Shown here piece by piece: positions 25,982 through 34,902 of a stretch of DNA of 64,000 nt (within the stretch, counting starts at the first letter, position 1; the number at the start of each line of letters is the position of its first letter). Source of the DNA: Opitutus sp. ER46 (GTDB taxonomy: Bacteria; Verrucomicrobiota; Verrucomicrobiia; Opitutales; Opitutaceae); NCBI RefSeq assembly GCF_003054705.1, contig NZ_QAYX01000018.1, forward strand, positions 310,001-374,000, in the 5' to 3' direction. The translations under genes and the position numbers were made by a program. The notes beneath the pieces were generated by a model, which saw only the letters and a list, made by a program, of their open reading frames with translations, ran no database searches and was not told the DNA's origin.

Positions 25982-26154
25982 GATGGCCCGTCGACTAAGG
26001 CGGCGGACGCAGGGTTCCGCAACGGCGAAGCGCGGATTGGCCCGCGGAGCGCGGCGCGAGCCTGGGGAAACTCGATGGGATCATCAGCTTTATCGATGCG
26101 GGGGCCGCGGAATCCGCGTTGAATCGCCGCGGCCACCGTGGAGGATGCCGGCGC

Positions 26155-27021
26155 ATGAACACCCCCTTGGTCCGGCTTGGCCTGGTTTCGGCGGCGATGC
26201 TCACGGCCGTCGTGGCCTTCAGCGGCTGCGCGAGCTTCTTCCGCTCTTCCCAGCAGGCGCAGCGTTCGAGCAGCGTCGTCACCTATCTGTATCCGAAGCA
26301 GGCCAACCCGGTGCCGCCGACCGCCATCCCGGTATTGCGGCTGCCGCTGCGCGTCGGCATCGCGTTTGTGCCGGCGGGCGGGACCACGGGCAGCTACCGC
26401 CTCGGGGCGGGCCTGACCGAAATGCAGAAAACGCAGCTCATGCGGCGGGTGGCGGACCAGTTCCGCGGCCTGGATTACATCGAGCGGATCGAGATCATTC
26501 CTTCCACGTACCTGCGGCCCGGCGGCGGGTTTGAAAATCTGAACCAGGTGCGCCGGATGCTGAACGTCGATGTGGTGGCGCTGGTCGGCTATGACCAGAC
26601 GCAGTTCACCGACGAGAACTTCCTCTCCCTCTCTTACTGGACCATCGTCGGCGCCTACATCTTCAAGGGGAACGTCAACGACACCCACACCATCATGGAG
26701 GCCGCGGTTTACGACATCGCGTCCGAGCACCTCCTGTTCCGCGCCGGCGGCGCGAGCCAAGTCAAGGGCAGCGCGGCGGCGAAGTACGTCACCGCGAACC
26801 TGCAGGAGGATGCGGGGAAGGGCTTTGAGCAGGCGACGACCGACCTGATCCTGAATCTGCAGGCCGAGCTGGGCGCGTTTCGCGAGCGCCTGAAGCAGTC
26901 GCCGGGGGAGGTAAAGGTGGAGCGCCGGCCTGGCTACACGGGCAGCGGCGACTTTGGGCCGGGCTTTGTCGGACTGCTTGCCTTGTTGGGCGCGGCTGCC
27001 TGGCTTCGCCGGAAACATTGA
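26155..27021 (+). CDS. Rhombotarget lipoprotein, predicted rhombosortase substrate
   Basis: A 288-residue lipoprotein. A signal and lipobox end at Cys25 (VVAFSGC), so it should be lipid-anchored. At the other end, after a short GSGDFGPG linker, comes a hydrophobic helix (GFVGLLALLGAAAWL) and the basic tail RRKH. This is the tripartite sorting signal that rhomboid-type sorting proteases recognise. The next gene, overlapping by four bases, is that protease. The pairing is known from the rhombosortase family; which residues are cut here is inferred. The middle domain (LRVGIAFVPAGG, LNVDVVALVGYDQTQF) is of unknown function. Confidence 0.85.
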   Translation: MNTPLVRLGLVSAAMLTAVVAFSGCASFFRSSQQAQRSSSVVTYLYPKQANPVPPTAIPVLRLPLRVGIAFVPAGGTTGSYRLGAGLTEMQKTQLMRRVADQFRGLDYIERIEIIPSTYLRPGGGFENLNQVRRMLNVDVVALVGYDQTQFTDENFLSLSYWTIVGAYIFKGNVNDTHTIMEAAVYDIASEHLLFRAGGASQVKGSAAAKYVTANLQEDAGKGFEQATTDLILNLQAELGAFRERLKQSPGEVKVERRPGYTGSGDFGPGFVGLLALLGAAAWLRRKH

Positions 27022-27614
27022 GCACCGAATCGAAACCTCTTCCGCTGGTGGCGTGGCCCTGGGCCACGGCCGCCGTCATCGTCGCCGCCCTCCTGGTTTA
27101 CATCATTCCCGGCGCGTCGGAGTTGCTCGTTTACGACCGGGCGCGCGTGACGCAAGGCGAGTGGTGGCGGGTGCTGACGTCGCACTGGGTGCATTTCAGC
27201 GTGAGCCACCTCTTCTGGAATGCGCTCGTGGTGGCCGTTGCCGGGAGCTGGGCCGAGCGGCTGCTGCCGTGGCGGGCGCGGATCCTCTATCTCGTGGCGG
27301 CTGGGGTGATCGGCGCCGCGCTCCATGCGCTGGAGCCGTCGCTCGCCCGCTACGGCGGTCTGTCCGGCGTGGCGGCGGGGCTCGTGGTGTTCCTCGCGAT
27401 GGTGCAACTGCGCCGCGGGACCGATAGCCGCTGGTTTTGGTGGACGGTCCTGGGGCTGCTCGTGGTCAAGATCGTGGCCGAGACGCTGCTCGCCAGCCCG
27501 TTGCTCGCGCGGTTCCCCGACCCGGCGATGCGCTCCATGGCCATCGCGCACCTCGCGGGTGCCGTGGCGGGGACAATGGCGCTACGCCGCTACAAGCCCG
27601 CGACGAAAGCGTGA
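27018..27614 (+). CDS. rrtA: Rhombosortase, rhomboid-family intramembrane serine protease
   Basis: A 198-residue polytopic membrane protein with about six helices. The catalytic serine is Ser116 in GGLSGVAAG and the catalytic histidine His178 in AHLAGAVAG; the pre-catalytic HFSVSHLFWNAL (about 59-70) is typical of rhomboids. It starts with TTG inside the stop of the target lipoprotein gene (TTGA overlap); no in-frame ATG is near. The two genes form a dedicated protease-substrate pair in the inner membrane. Rhombosortases process C-terminal sorting signals of a few exported proteins. Confidence 0.88.
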   Translation: MSTESKPLPLVAWPWATAAVIVAALLVYIIPGASELLVYDRARVTQGEWWRVLTSHWVHFSVSHLFWNALVVAVAGSWAERLLPWRARILYLVAAGVIGAALHALEPSLARYGGLSGVAAGLVVFLAMVQLRRGTDSRWFWWTVLGLLVVKIVAETLLASPLLARFPDPAMRSMAIAHLAGAVAGTMALRRYKPATKA

Positions 27615-27692
27615 GGCCCTGCGCCTGAGGGGATAGCCCGGGCGACGGTTTTTTGCGTCGCGCACCCTCCGGGCGCGGCTTTTCCTCGCCGC

Positions 27693-29102
27693 ATGGGCTT
27701 CTTTGACCGCTTCACGAGGAAGATGCCGGCGTCACAGCCGGCCAACGGCTCGCCTGTGCCCGCGGCCAACCCGCCGGCGGAGAGCGCGCCGACTCCGGTG
27801 ACACCCCCGGTCGCAGCTTCGCCGGTGAAGCCACGGCTCGTGGCGGCCCGCGAGCGGCTCGAGGCAAAGGACCTGCCGGGCGCGATGGCGATTTACGAGG
27901 AGATCCTGACGATGGCGGGCGACCGCGCCGACGTGTTGGTCACGGTCTCCGGTGATCTCGGCACACACGGTCATGTGGCGCAGATCATCGAACTCGTCGC
28001 TCCGCGTTACGACGCGCAGCGGCACGGGCCGGCGACCGGGCTCAATCTCCTGCAGGCGTACCTCGCGGTCCAAAATCCGGACGCGGCGCAGCACGTGCTC
28101 GACATCCTTTTCAGCCTGAACCGGCCCGAACTCGAGGAGCGGCTGCACGGCTTCTCCAACGCGATCGCCGAGATGATGACGATGCCGGAGCCGGAAGCGG
28201 CCGCGGCTCCGGCAAGTGCGCCGACCGGCGGCACGGCGGGCGCAGCGGCCGCCCCGCAGGCGCCGAAGGTCGGACTGATTACAGTGAGCAAGCCGATCTG
28301 GTTCTACGGCCTGGAGCCGATGGCCGACGCGGTGCTGCCGCCCAAGCAGGGCCGGATGCGGCGCGTGGCGTTCACGCAGCTCTCGCTGCCAGGCATCCAG
28401 AACCTCGCCGAGGCGCTCAAGGAGCCGGAGAACGAACTCACGCGGCTGTCCCGCGCCGTGCCGGTGTGGCTGGCCGAGACGTTCTATCTGGCGGCGAACT
28501 ACGCACCGGTGGCCGCGCTCGCGACGGTAACGATGCCCGACGGGGTGACGCGCCCGATGATCTTTGGCGCCGAACTCACCACCGAGCACCTGCGCCAGGT
28601 GGTGGAGGCTTCGAAGGAAGGCCTGGACTACATCTTCACGGGCGCGCTGCGCGAGCAGGCCGGGGACTGCGAACTCGTCATGCGCCTATTCGAGGTGCGC
28701 GGTTTCCGGGAGCGCAAGAAGCTGGTCCTGCGCTGGACGCCCGCCACCGCCGACGCGGAGCTGGGCCAGCTCCACGCCGAGATCCGGCGGTTCATGGAAT
28801 GGACGCCGGCCGGGGCGGGCATGACCTACGCTCCGCCCGCGTCGCCGCGCGCGTGGCTGAATCTGCTGGGCGCGTCGGTGGGCTCCTTCCTCGTCGACAA
28901 GGGCGTGCTGCCGGCGGACTGCTTCATGCCCGTGGCCGCGGACCTCGAGCAGCTGGCGCCGCAGGCGGCCACCAATGAGGCGGCCTCCCTGGCGTATTTG
29001 ACCCTGCGGGCCCGCGCGGCCCGACAGGGCGTCACGGCACCGGAACCCGCGCTGGCGGCGACGCCGCTGGTGCAGCAAGCGCGGGAAACCCTGGGACAAT
29101 GA
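27693..29102 (+). CDS. Unknown protein coupled to DAHP synthase
   Basis: A 469-residue soluble protein with no signal peptide. A Pro/Ala-rich N-terminus (about residues 12-48) is followed by a helical stretch resembling a tetratricopeptide unit (RERLEAKDLPGAMAIYEEIL), an Ala/Gly/Pro linker at about 170-190, and a C-terminal domain of about 270 residues containing KPIWFYGLEPMADAVLP and WLAETFYLAANY. I do not recognise a named family. The stop overlaps the start of the DAHP synthase gene (ATGA), so the two are probably translated together, but nothing in the sequence shows a role in aromatic synthesis. Confidence 0.75.
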   Translation: MGFFDRFTRKMPASQPANGSPVPAANPPAESAPTPVTPPVAASPVKPRLVAARERLEAKDLPGAMAIYEEILTMAGDRADVLVTVSGDLGTHGHVAQIIELVAPRYDAQRHGPATGLNLLQAYLAVQNPDAAQHVLDILFSLNRPELEERLHGFSNAIAEMMTMPEPEAAAAPASAPTGGTAGAAAAPQAPKVGLITVSKPIWFYGLEPMADAVLPPKQGRMRRVAFTQLSLPGIQNLAEALKEPENELTRLSRAVPVWLAETFYLAANYAPVAALATVTMPDGVTRPMIFGAELTTEHLRQVVEASKEGLDYIFTGALREQAGDCELVMRLFEVRGFRERKKLVLRWTPATADAELGQLHAEIRRFMEWTPAGAGMTYAPPASPRAWLNLLGASVGSFLVDKGVLPADCFMPVAADLEQLAPQAATNEAASLAYLTLRARAARQGVTAPEPALAATPLVQQARETLGQ

Positions 29103-30160
29103 TGCACACGCAGACCTCAGACCTGCGCATTCGCGCGCAGAAACCGCTGATCGCCCCGGCCGTGTTGGAGGAGGAGCTGCCGTTGACCGACGCCAGCGCC
29201 GAACTCGTGGCGCGGTCGCGGCGGGATATCGCCTCGATCCTGAACGGGACGGATGACCGCCTGCTCGTGGTGGTCGGGCCCTGCTCGATTCACGATCCGG
29301 GGGCGGCGCTGGACTACGCGGCGCGGCTGAAGGAAGCGGCGGCGCTGTATCCGGGCGAGCTGCTGATGGTGATGCGGGTTTATTTTGAGAAGCCGCGCAC
29401 CGTGGTGGGCTGGAAAGGCCTGATCAACGACCCGTTCCTCGACGGCACGTACCAGATCAACGCCGGCCTGCGCCTCGCGCGGAAGCTGATGCGCGACGTC
29501 GTGACGCTGGGGCTGCCGGTCGGCACCGAGTTTCTGGATACGACGCTCGGCCAGTATTACGCGGACCTCGTGTCGTGGGGCGCGATTGGCGCGCGCACGG
29601 TGGAAAGCCAGGTGCATCGCGAGCTCGCGTCGGGCCTCTCGATGCCGGTCGGCTTCAAGAACCGCACCGACGGCGACGTGCGCGTGGCGGTGGACGCGAT
29701 CCGCTCGGCGCGGCATCCGCACTGGTTCCCCTCGCTGACGCGCGAGGGCGCGCCGGCGGTGATGGGCACGGCCGGCAACGAGCACGGGCACCTGGTCCTG
29801 CGCGGCGGCACCAAGGGCGCAAACTATGGGACCGCCGAAGTGGCCGCGGCGGTGGCGCTGCTGGCGGAGCACGAGCTCGCACCGCACGTGATGGTCGACT
29901 GCAGCCACGCCAACAGCGGCAAGGACCCGGCGGTCGAGCCGCAGGTCGCGGCGGACATTGCGGCGCAGATCGCAGGCGGCAGCCGCGCCGTGGCCGCGGT
30001 GATGATCGAGAGCAATCTCCTCGGCGGGGCGCAGGACTTTCGGGCGCGGCCGCTCGTGTACGGGCGCAGCATCACCGACGCGTGTCTCGCGTGGGAGCAG
30101 ACGCTGCCGATCTTCGCGCGGCTGGCGGAAGCGGTTCAGGCCCGGCGAGTCCGGGCGTAG
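29099..30160 (+). CDS. aroF: 3-deoxy-7-phosphoheptulonate synthase, class I (AroFGH type)
   Basis: A 353-residue enzyme that condenses phosphoenolpyruvate and erythrose 4-phosphate, the first step of the shikimate pathway. Motifs: GPCSIHDP (about residues 61-68), MRVYFEKPRTVVGWKGLINDP, GFKNRTDGDV, RGGTKGANYG and MVDCSHANSGKD. The length is that of E. coli AroF/G/H, so the feedback-regulated N-terminal extension is present; which amino acid inhibits it cannot be told. The start overlaps the stop of an unknown gene by four bases. Confidence 0.96.
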   Translation: MMHTQTSDLRIRAQKPLIAPAVLEEELPLTDASAELVARSRRDIASILNGTDDRLLVVVGPCSIHDPGAALDYAARLKEAAALYPGELLMVMRVYFEKPRTVVGWKGLINDPFLDGTYQINAGLRLARKLMRDVVTLGLPVGTEFLDTTLGQYYADLVSWGAIGARTVESQVHRELASGLSMPVGFKNRTDGDVRVAVDAIRSARHPHWFPSLTREGAPAVMGTAGNEHGHLVLRGGTKGANYGTAEVAAAVALLAEHELAPHVMVDCSHANSGKDPAVEPQVAADIAAQIAGGSRAVAAVMIESNLLGGAQDFRARPLVYGRSITDACLAWEQTLPIFARLAEAVQARRVRA

Positions 30161-30193
30161 TGGGATCGCGGCGACGGCGAACCTGCCCAACGC

Positions 30194-30892
30194 ATGAGCG
30201 CGACCGCCGTTGCCGCCGAAATTCTCGCCGAGCTGCGGGCCCAGCGCAGTGAGCGCAATATCGCCGGCATGCGCCGCTTCGGTATCGCGCCGGCGGGCGA
30301 GCAACTGGGCGTATCCGCGCCGGTGCTGCGGGCGATCGCGCGCCGGCATCGGCGCGACCACGCGCTGGCGCTCGCGCTGTGGGCGACCCGCGTGCATGAG
30401 GCGCGCGGGCTGGCGACGCTGGTGGACGATCCGGCGCAGGTCACGCGGTCGCAGGTGCGTGCGTGGGCGCGGGAGCTCGACAACTGGGCGGTAACGGACG
30501 CGGCGGCGTTCCTGTTCGACCGGTGCGCGTTCGCGGCCGACGTGGCGCACGCCTACAGCCGGCGGACGCGGGAGTACGAGAAGCGGCTGGCGTTCTCGAT
30601 CATGGCTGGGATGGCGGTGCACCGGAAAGAGCTGTCGGACGACGTGTTTCTCGCGTTCCTGCCGGTGATCGCGCGGGAGGCGACGGATGAGCGGAATTTC
30701 GTGCGCAAGGCGGTGAACTGGGCGCTGCGACAGATCGGCAAGCGGAACCCGCGACTGCGGCGGGCGGCGATCGCGGAGGCGCGGCGCATCCAGAAGCTGG
30801 ATTCACGCGCGGCGCGCTGGATCGCGAGCGATGCGTTGCGGGAACTCGCGCGACCGCGGGCGCCGCGCCGAAAGCTACAGGTTGGAAAGTGA
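30194..30892 (+). CDS. AlkD-like DNA alkylation repair protein
   Basis: A 232-residue all-helical HEAT-repeat protein resembling AlkD DNA glycosylases, which remove positively charged alkylated bases. Recognisable segments are MRRFGIAPAGEQLGVSAPVLR, ELDNWAVTDAAA (AlkD-type WxxxD region) and ERNFVRKAVNWALRQIGKRN near the end of the fold. The ATG at 30194 is 33 bases after the DAHP synthase stop. The last few residues (KLQVGK) are encoded by a repeat tract of the AGGTTGGAAAGT type, so the C-terminus has been reshaped by it. Confidence 0.88.
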   Translation: MSATAVAAEILAELRAQRSERNIAGMRRFGIAPAGEQLGVSAPVLRAIARRHRRDHALALALWATRVHEARGLATLVDDPAQVTRSQVRAWARELDNWAVTDAAAFLFDRCAFAADVAHAYSRRTREYEKRLAFSIMAGMAVHRKELSDDVFLAFLPVIAREATDERNFVRKAVNWALRQIGKRNPRLRRAAIAEARRIQKLDSRAARWIASDALRELARPRAPRRKLQVGK

Positions 30893-30950
30893 CAAGTTGG
30901 AATGTTTTTGGCGGATGGGTCCGGGGGCGCAGGTTGGAAATAGCAGGTCG
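30876..30950. repeat. AGGTTGG-type word repeats at the end of the AlkD-like gene
   Basis: Words CAGGTTGGAAAGT, CAAGTTGGAAT and GCAGGTTGGAAAT recur within about 70 bases, and the stop codon of the gene lies inside the first. The remaining bases to the rlmN stop at 31111 show no gene. Confidence 0.65.
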
Positions 30951-31110
30951 GGGCCAGAGTTCACCGCGAAGGGCCGCGAACCCAGCCGCGAAAATCTGCG
31001 GTGGTCGGCTCCGCTCCTGGGATTCCCTCCCGCCTTTTGCCTGTTTGGTCTGCGCGCAGCTCCTCGATTCCCCTGCCCTACGGCGCGGCGCGCGGGAACG
31101 TGGCGTTGGT

Positions 31111-32223
31111 TCAGACGGGGGAGCCGGCGCTCTTTTCGGTGGCGAGCTGGCCGCAGCCGGCGGCGATGTCGATGCCGCGGCGCTGGCGGACGGTGCTCGG
31201 CAGCGAGAACTCCTCGGCGAGGATGGACTGGAATCTCTTCGCGGCCTCGGTGCGACCGGGTGTGCCGGCGAAGCCGGGCGTGGGGTTGAGCGGGATGAGG
31301 TTTACCTGGGCGGGGAGCCCCTGGAGGAGCCGGCCGACGGCGCGTGCGTGTTCGGGCGTGTCGTTGGCGCCCTCGATCAAGGTCCACTCGTAGAAGATCC
31401 GCCGGCCGGTGCGCTCGCTGTAGGTGCGGCAGGCGGCCATGAGGGCGTCGAGCGGCCACTTCTTCGCCACCGGCACGAGGACGGCGCGTTCCGCCTGGGT
31501 GGCGGCGTGGAGGGAGACGGCAAGGCTCAGCGGGCGCTGCTCCTCGGCGAGCCGCAGGATCCCGGGCACGACGCCGACGGTGCTGACGGTGATCCGCTCG
31601 GCGGCGAGGGCGAGGCCGTTGGGATCGCGGAGAATGTCGATGGCGTGCATCACCGCGTCGTAGTTGTGCAGCGGTTCGCCCATGCCCATGAGCACGACAT
31701 TCCGCAGCCGCGGGGCGACGCCGGGCGCGTGGCGGCAGTGCTTGGCGAGCGCGGGTTTGCGCAGGGCGCGGGCGACGTGGACGGCCTGGCCGACGATCTC
31801 ACCCGGCGTGAGGTGGCGCGTGTAGCCCATCTGGCCGGTGGCGCAGAAGACGCAGCCCATCGCGCAGCCCACCTGACTGGAGATGCAGGCGGTGACGCGA
31901 CCGTTGAAGCGCATCAGGACCGTCTCGACGGCGGCGCCGCCCTCAAGGCCCAGCAGGTACTTGCGGGTGAAACCGTCGCTCGAGTCACGCTCGGCGGTGG
32001 TGGCGAGGAGGCCGAAGCGGGTCTCGCGGGCGAGCCGCTCGCGCACGCGGGCGGGCAGCTCCGGCATGGCGGCGAAGGAGTCCGCGAGTTCGAGGTAGAG
32101 GTAGTTCCAGAGCCGGCCGACGTGGACCGGATTCAGCTCCCAGCGGCCGAACGCCGCGATGAGCTGAGGGCGGGTCAGGTCGTAGAGATTGAGCAGCGGA
32201 GCCGGCATGTGGGTCGCCACCAT
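31111..32223 (-). CDS. rlmN: 23S rRNA (adenine2503-C2)/tRNA A37 methyltransferase
   Basis: A 370-residue radical SAM enzyme. The cluster motif CAMGCVFC follows SSQVG. The family motif GMGEPLHNYD is present, as are the second catalytic cysteine near the C-terminus (GIDIAAGCGQL) and the IPLNPTPG segment. It uses two SAM molecules to methylate C2 of adenine in 23S rRNA and some tRNAs. Two in-frame ATGs, at 32223 and 32208, are both possible starts. It is preceded on the same strand by a small unknown gene. Confidence 0.96.
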   Translation of the reverse strand: MVATHMPAPLLNLYDLTRPQLIAAFGRWELNPVHVGRLWNYLYLELADSFAAMPELPARVRERLARETRFGLLATTAERDSSDGFTRKYLLGLEGGAAVETVLMRFNGRVTACISSQVGCAMGCVFCATGQMGYTRHLTPGEIVGQAVHVARALRKPALAKHCRHAPGVAPRLRNVVLMGMGEPLHNYDAVMHAIDILRDPNGLALAAERITVSTVGVVPGILRLAEEQRPLSLAVSLHAATQAERAVLVPVAKKWPLDALMAACRTYSERTGRRIFYEWTLIEGANDTPEHARAVGRLLQGLPAQVNLIPLNPTPGFAGTPGRTEAAKRFQSILAEEFSLPSTVRQRRGIDIAAGCGQLATEKSAGSPV

Positions 32224-32286
32224 AGGGCGGGTGCCGGCTCCCGCAACCCCGCACGCCGATCGTGGCGGCCCGCGCGTGGCGGCAAC

Positions 32287-32556
32287 CTAGACGTAGCGGC
32301 TGGGGGCCGGTTCGTCGTCGGGCTTGCCCTCGTAGGCGTGGACCGAGCCGGCGGAGTCGCTCCAGAGCGGCAGGTTGTTACGGCGCCACTCGCGCGTCTC
32401 GGCGACATCGCGGTGGATCTCGGCCTTGTCGGCCGCCAGCATCAGGCGGTTGAGGGCGGTGTAGAGGAGGTCCTCGGGGGAGACTCCGGCGGCGGAGGCG
32501 AAGCGGCAGACGGCGTCGTACTCCGCGTGTTCGAGATGGAGTTTGATTGCGCTCAT
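32287..32556 (-). CDS. Small acidic protein of unknown function
   Basis: An 89-residue protein. A good AGGAG lies four bases before the ATG at 32556, which fixes the start. The N-terminal part (MSAIKLHLEHAEYDAVCRFA, then GVSPEDLLYTALNRLM) looks like a short strand followed by two helices, similar in outline to ribbon-helix-helix or antitoxin-like proteins. The C-terminal half is rich in charged residues and ends in a Pro-rich tail. No toxin gene is adjacent. It lies 63 bases upstream of rlmN on the same strand and may be co-transcribed with it. Confidence 0.75.
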   Translation of the reverse strand: MSAIKLHLEHAEYDAVCRFASAAGVSPEDLLYTALNRLMLAADKAEIHRDVAETREWRRNNLPLWSDSAGSVHAYEGKPDDEPAPSRYV

Positions 32557-32755
32557 GGGGCTCCTAGGGGGGTGAGGGCAGGCTACGCGGGGTGACCGGC
32601 GAGACAAGGTGAGGCTCCGGGCAGGCGGCAGACAGCGCTCGTCCTAATACCCGCGCCCAAACGCAAGAATTGCGCAGACACGGTCCGGCGGGAGCGACGC
32701 GGGATTACGCCGATTGGGGCAAGGCGCGTCGCTTGCGTTGGCGGGCGGGGGCAAC

Positions 32756-33346
32756 ATGCTGCGGCACATGGCCATTGTGGCAGAGAAGTTTCTTCAAGCG
32801 TTCATCCAGATGTTCATCGCGATCGACCCGGTGGGGTTGGCAGCGGTGTTTCTGGGGCTGGGCCAGGGCGTGGTGCCGAAGCAGCGGCAGCGGATCGCGC
32901 GGCAGGCGACGCTGACCGGTGGCGGCGTGGCGCTGCTCTTCCTTTTCCTGGGCACCAACATCTTCAAGGCCCTCGGCATTGTCGCGGGCGACTTCCAGAT
33001 CGCGGGCGGCCTGATCCTTTTCATCCTGGCCGCGCGCGACCTGATCCAGTCGGCCACGGAACCCGAGAACGTCCCGATGGACTTCGGCGTGGTGCCGCTC
33101 GGCATGCCGCTGATCGCGGGACCGGCGCTGATTGCGACGCTGATCGTATCGGCGGAGACGCTCGGGATGCGCGTCACGCTCGCCGCGTTGGTGACCAACC
33201 TGCTGCTGGTGATGCTGGCATTCCGCTTCAGCGATCAGCTCGGCGCGCGCATCGGCGCGACCGGCCTGCGGGCGATCTCGAAGATCATCTCGATGCTGCT
33301 CGCCGCGATCGCCGTGAACATGGTGCGCCGCGGCTGGGCCGCCTGA
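32756..33346 (+). CDS. MarC-family membrane protein
   Basis: A 196-residue inner-membrane protein with six hydrophobic segments. Family motifs are FIAIDPVGLAAVFLGL near the N-terminus, GGLILFILAARDL, and VVPLGMPLIAGPALIATLI in the middle. MarC/UPF0056 proteins have no firmly established function despite the early link to antibiotic resistance. GGGGG lies just before the ATG at 32756 and supports this start; an ATG at 32768 is also possible. It converges on the M20 peptidase gene. Confidence 0.92.
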   Translation: MLRHMAIVAEKFLQAFIQMFIAIDPVGLAAVFLGLGQGVVPKQRQRIARQATLTGGGVALLFLFLGTNIFKALGIVAGDFQIAGGLILFILAARDLIQSATEPENVPMDFGVVPLGMPLIAGPALIATLIVSAETLGMRVTLAALVTNLLLVMLAFRFSDQLGARIGATGLRAISKIISMLLAAIAVNMVRRGWAA

Positions 33347-33413
33347 GCGCGGAGTGACGGCGGGTGCGCCGCCTGCGGTGGGAGAACGAGAACGATCTGG
33401 CCGTTTGACGCGG

Positions 33414-33435
33414 GGCAGCGCCGAACGGCGCTGCC
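33414..33435. terminator. Perfect hairpin between convergent genes
   Basis: GGCAGCGCCG and CGGCGCTGCC pair perfectly with only AA between them, immediately after the stop of the minus-strand M20 peptidase. There is no T run, so it may act as an RNA-stabilising 3' hairpin or a weak terminator for both genes. Confidence 0.55.
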
Positions 33436-33438
33436 GCA

Positions 33439-34677
33439 CTAGACTAGCGTCGTCATCAGCCGGGCGTAGATCTTGGCGCAGGCGATGAGCTCCTTGAGGC
33501 GGGCGCGTTCGTTGACGGCGTGGAAGTTCTCGCCGCCGGGACCGTAGCCGAGCGTCGGAATCTTCAGCGCGTGCGAGAAGAAGTGCATGTCGTTGAACCC
33601 GGTCGACACGTTGAACGTCGTGGGTTCGCGCCGCACCTGCGTCACGCAGTCGGCCATCGCGGTGAAGAATGGATGCGTCGGCGGCGAGAAGCAGGAGAAG
33701 TTCTCCGAGATGCCGCGCACGGTGATGCGACAGTCAGGGATCCGGCGGGCGGCGGCGGCCAGGAAGGCGCGCAGGTCGCGCTCGGCACGGGCGTGGTCCT
33801 CCAGGGGCAGCACCCGCCGGTCGATGGTGAAGCTGGCGTGCGCGGGCACGGTGTTGATCTTGGCGCCCTCGCCGCAGTGAAACACGCCGCCGAGGTTGAC
33901 CGTGGGCGACATGACCTTGCCTTCGGGGGTGCGCCAGGTGGTGCGGGCGAGCTGCGCCTTGTAGTCGTCGAGCGCGAGCACGAGGGCGGACATCTTCTCG
34001 AGCGCGTTGATGCCGTGCTGCGGCAAGGAGCCGTGGGCGGCGCGGCCGTGCACGATGACCTCGAGCCAGAGGGTGCCGTTGTGGCCGCAGCAGACGGTGC
34101 TGCCTTCCCCACCCTCCATCACGACCGCGTAATCGGGAGCAATCGGGGCGTGGCGGACGAGCCAGCCGGAGCCCAGCTCGGAATCGGTCTCCTCGTCGGC
34201 GGTGAACGACACCTCGACGTTGAGCGCGGCCGGCGTGCGTGTGGCGCGCAGGGCCTGCAGCGCGAGCAGGAGGCTGGCGATGGAGCCCTTCATGTCCGAT
34301 GTGCCGCGGCCGTAGATCCAGCCGCCGTCGACGGCGCCGCTGAACGGATCGCCCTGTTTCCAGGTGCCGGAGACGGGGACCACGTCGTAGTGGGCGTTGA
34401 AATGCAGGGTGCGTCGGGCCCCGGGCGCGGCCAGCTTGCCGACGACGTTGTAGCGCGGATACGCGTGCTGCTCGGGCGGCAGGACCTGTTTCAGGAGGCG
34501 GGCGGGGATCGGGTGCCGCCGCGCCTTCAGGCCGATCCGCTGGAGCTCCGTCGTCAGCCACGCGGTGATCGGCTCGTAGTTTTGACCCGGCGGATTGACG
34601 GTGGGGATTCGGACGAGGTGCTGCAGCCGGGCGACCAGGTCGTCGGCGTGTTGGTCGATGTACTCGGAAACAGTCAT
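33439..34677 (-). CDS. M20-family metallopeptidase (ArgE/DapE-like)
   Basis: A 412-residue cytosolic enzyme of the di-zinc M20 family, which hydrolyses amide bonds of N-acyl amino acids or peptides. The zinc motifs are HFNAHYDVVPVSG and GRGTSDMKG; the catalytic Glu pair is in TADEETDSE; later ligands are seen at MEGGEG and near ENFHAVNER. A dimerisation lid domain sits in the middle. The ATG at 34677 (MTVSEYIDQHADDLVARLQ) is the typical start. No amino acid pathway genes are adjacent, so the substrate is open. Confidence 0.92.
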   Translation of the reverse strand: MTVSEYIDQHADDLVARLQHLVRIPTVNPPGQNYEPITAWLTTELQRIGLKARRHPIPARLLKQVLPPEQHAYPRYNVVGKLAAPGARRTLHFNAHYDVVPVSGTWKQGDPFSGAVDGGWIYGRGTSDMKGSIASLLLALQALRATRTPAALNVEVSFTADEETDSELGSGWLVRHAPIAPDYAVVMEGGEGSTVCCGHNGTLWLEVIVHGRAAHGSLPQHGINALEKMSALVLALDDYKAQLARTTWRTPEGKVMSPTVNLGGVFHCGEGAKINTVPAHASFTIDRRVLPLEDHARAERDLRAFLAAAARRIPDCRITVRGISENFSCFSPPTHPFFTAMADCVTQVRREPTTFNVSTGFNDMHFFSHALKIPTLGYGPGGENFHAVNERARLKELIACAKIYARLMTTLV

Positions 34678-34902
34678 GGCAGGACGCGTGGGAGGACGCC
34701 GGCAAGGCGGCGCGGGCCAAGGCTGCGCCGAGGCGTCACCCGGTGGCAAACCGCGAATCTGACCCCGCGGGCGGCGGGATGAGCCGGGAAATACCGCTGC
34801 CGGCCGGGTGTCCGGCGGGCGCGGTTAGGCAACCTGAATCGGAGGCGCGGGGCGGCGTCGCGCCAATTGACAGGGTGCGCCGGGCGCGCCAGCGTCCGAA
34901 AA

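Noticed and set aside
27640-27663. GCGACG-GTTTTTT-GCGTCGC as a terminator after the rhombosortase gene
   Set aside because: The T run is in the loop rather than after the stem, so it is not a standard terminator.
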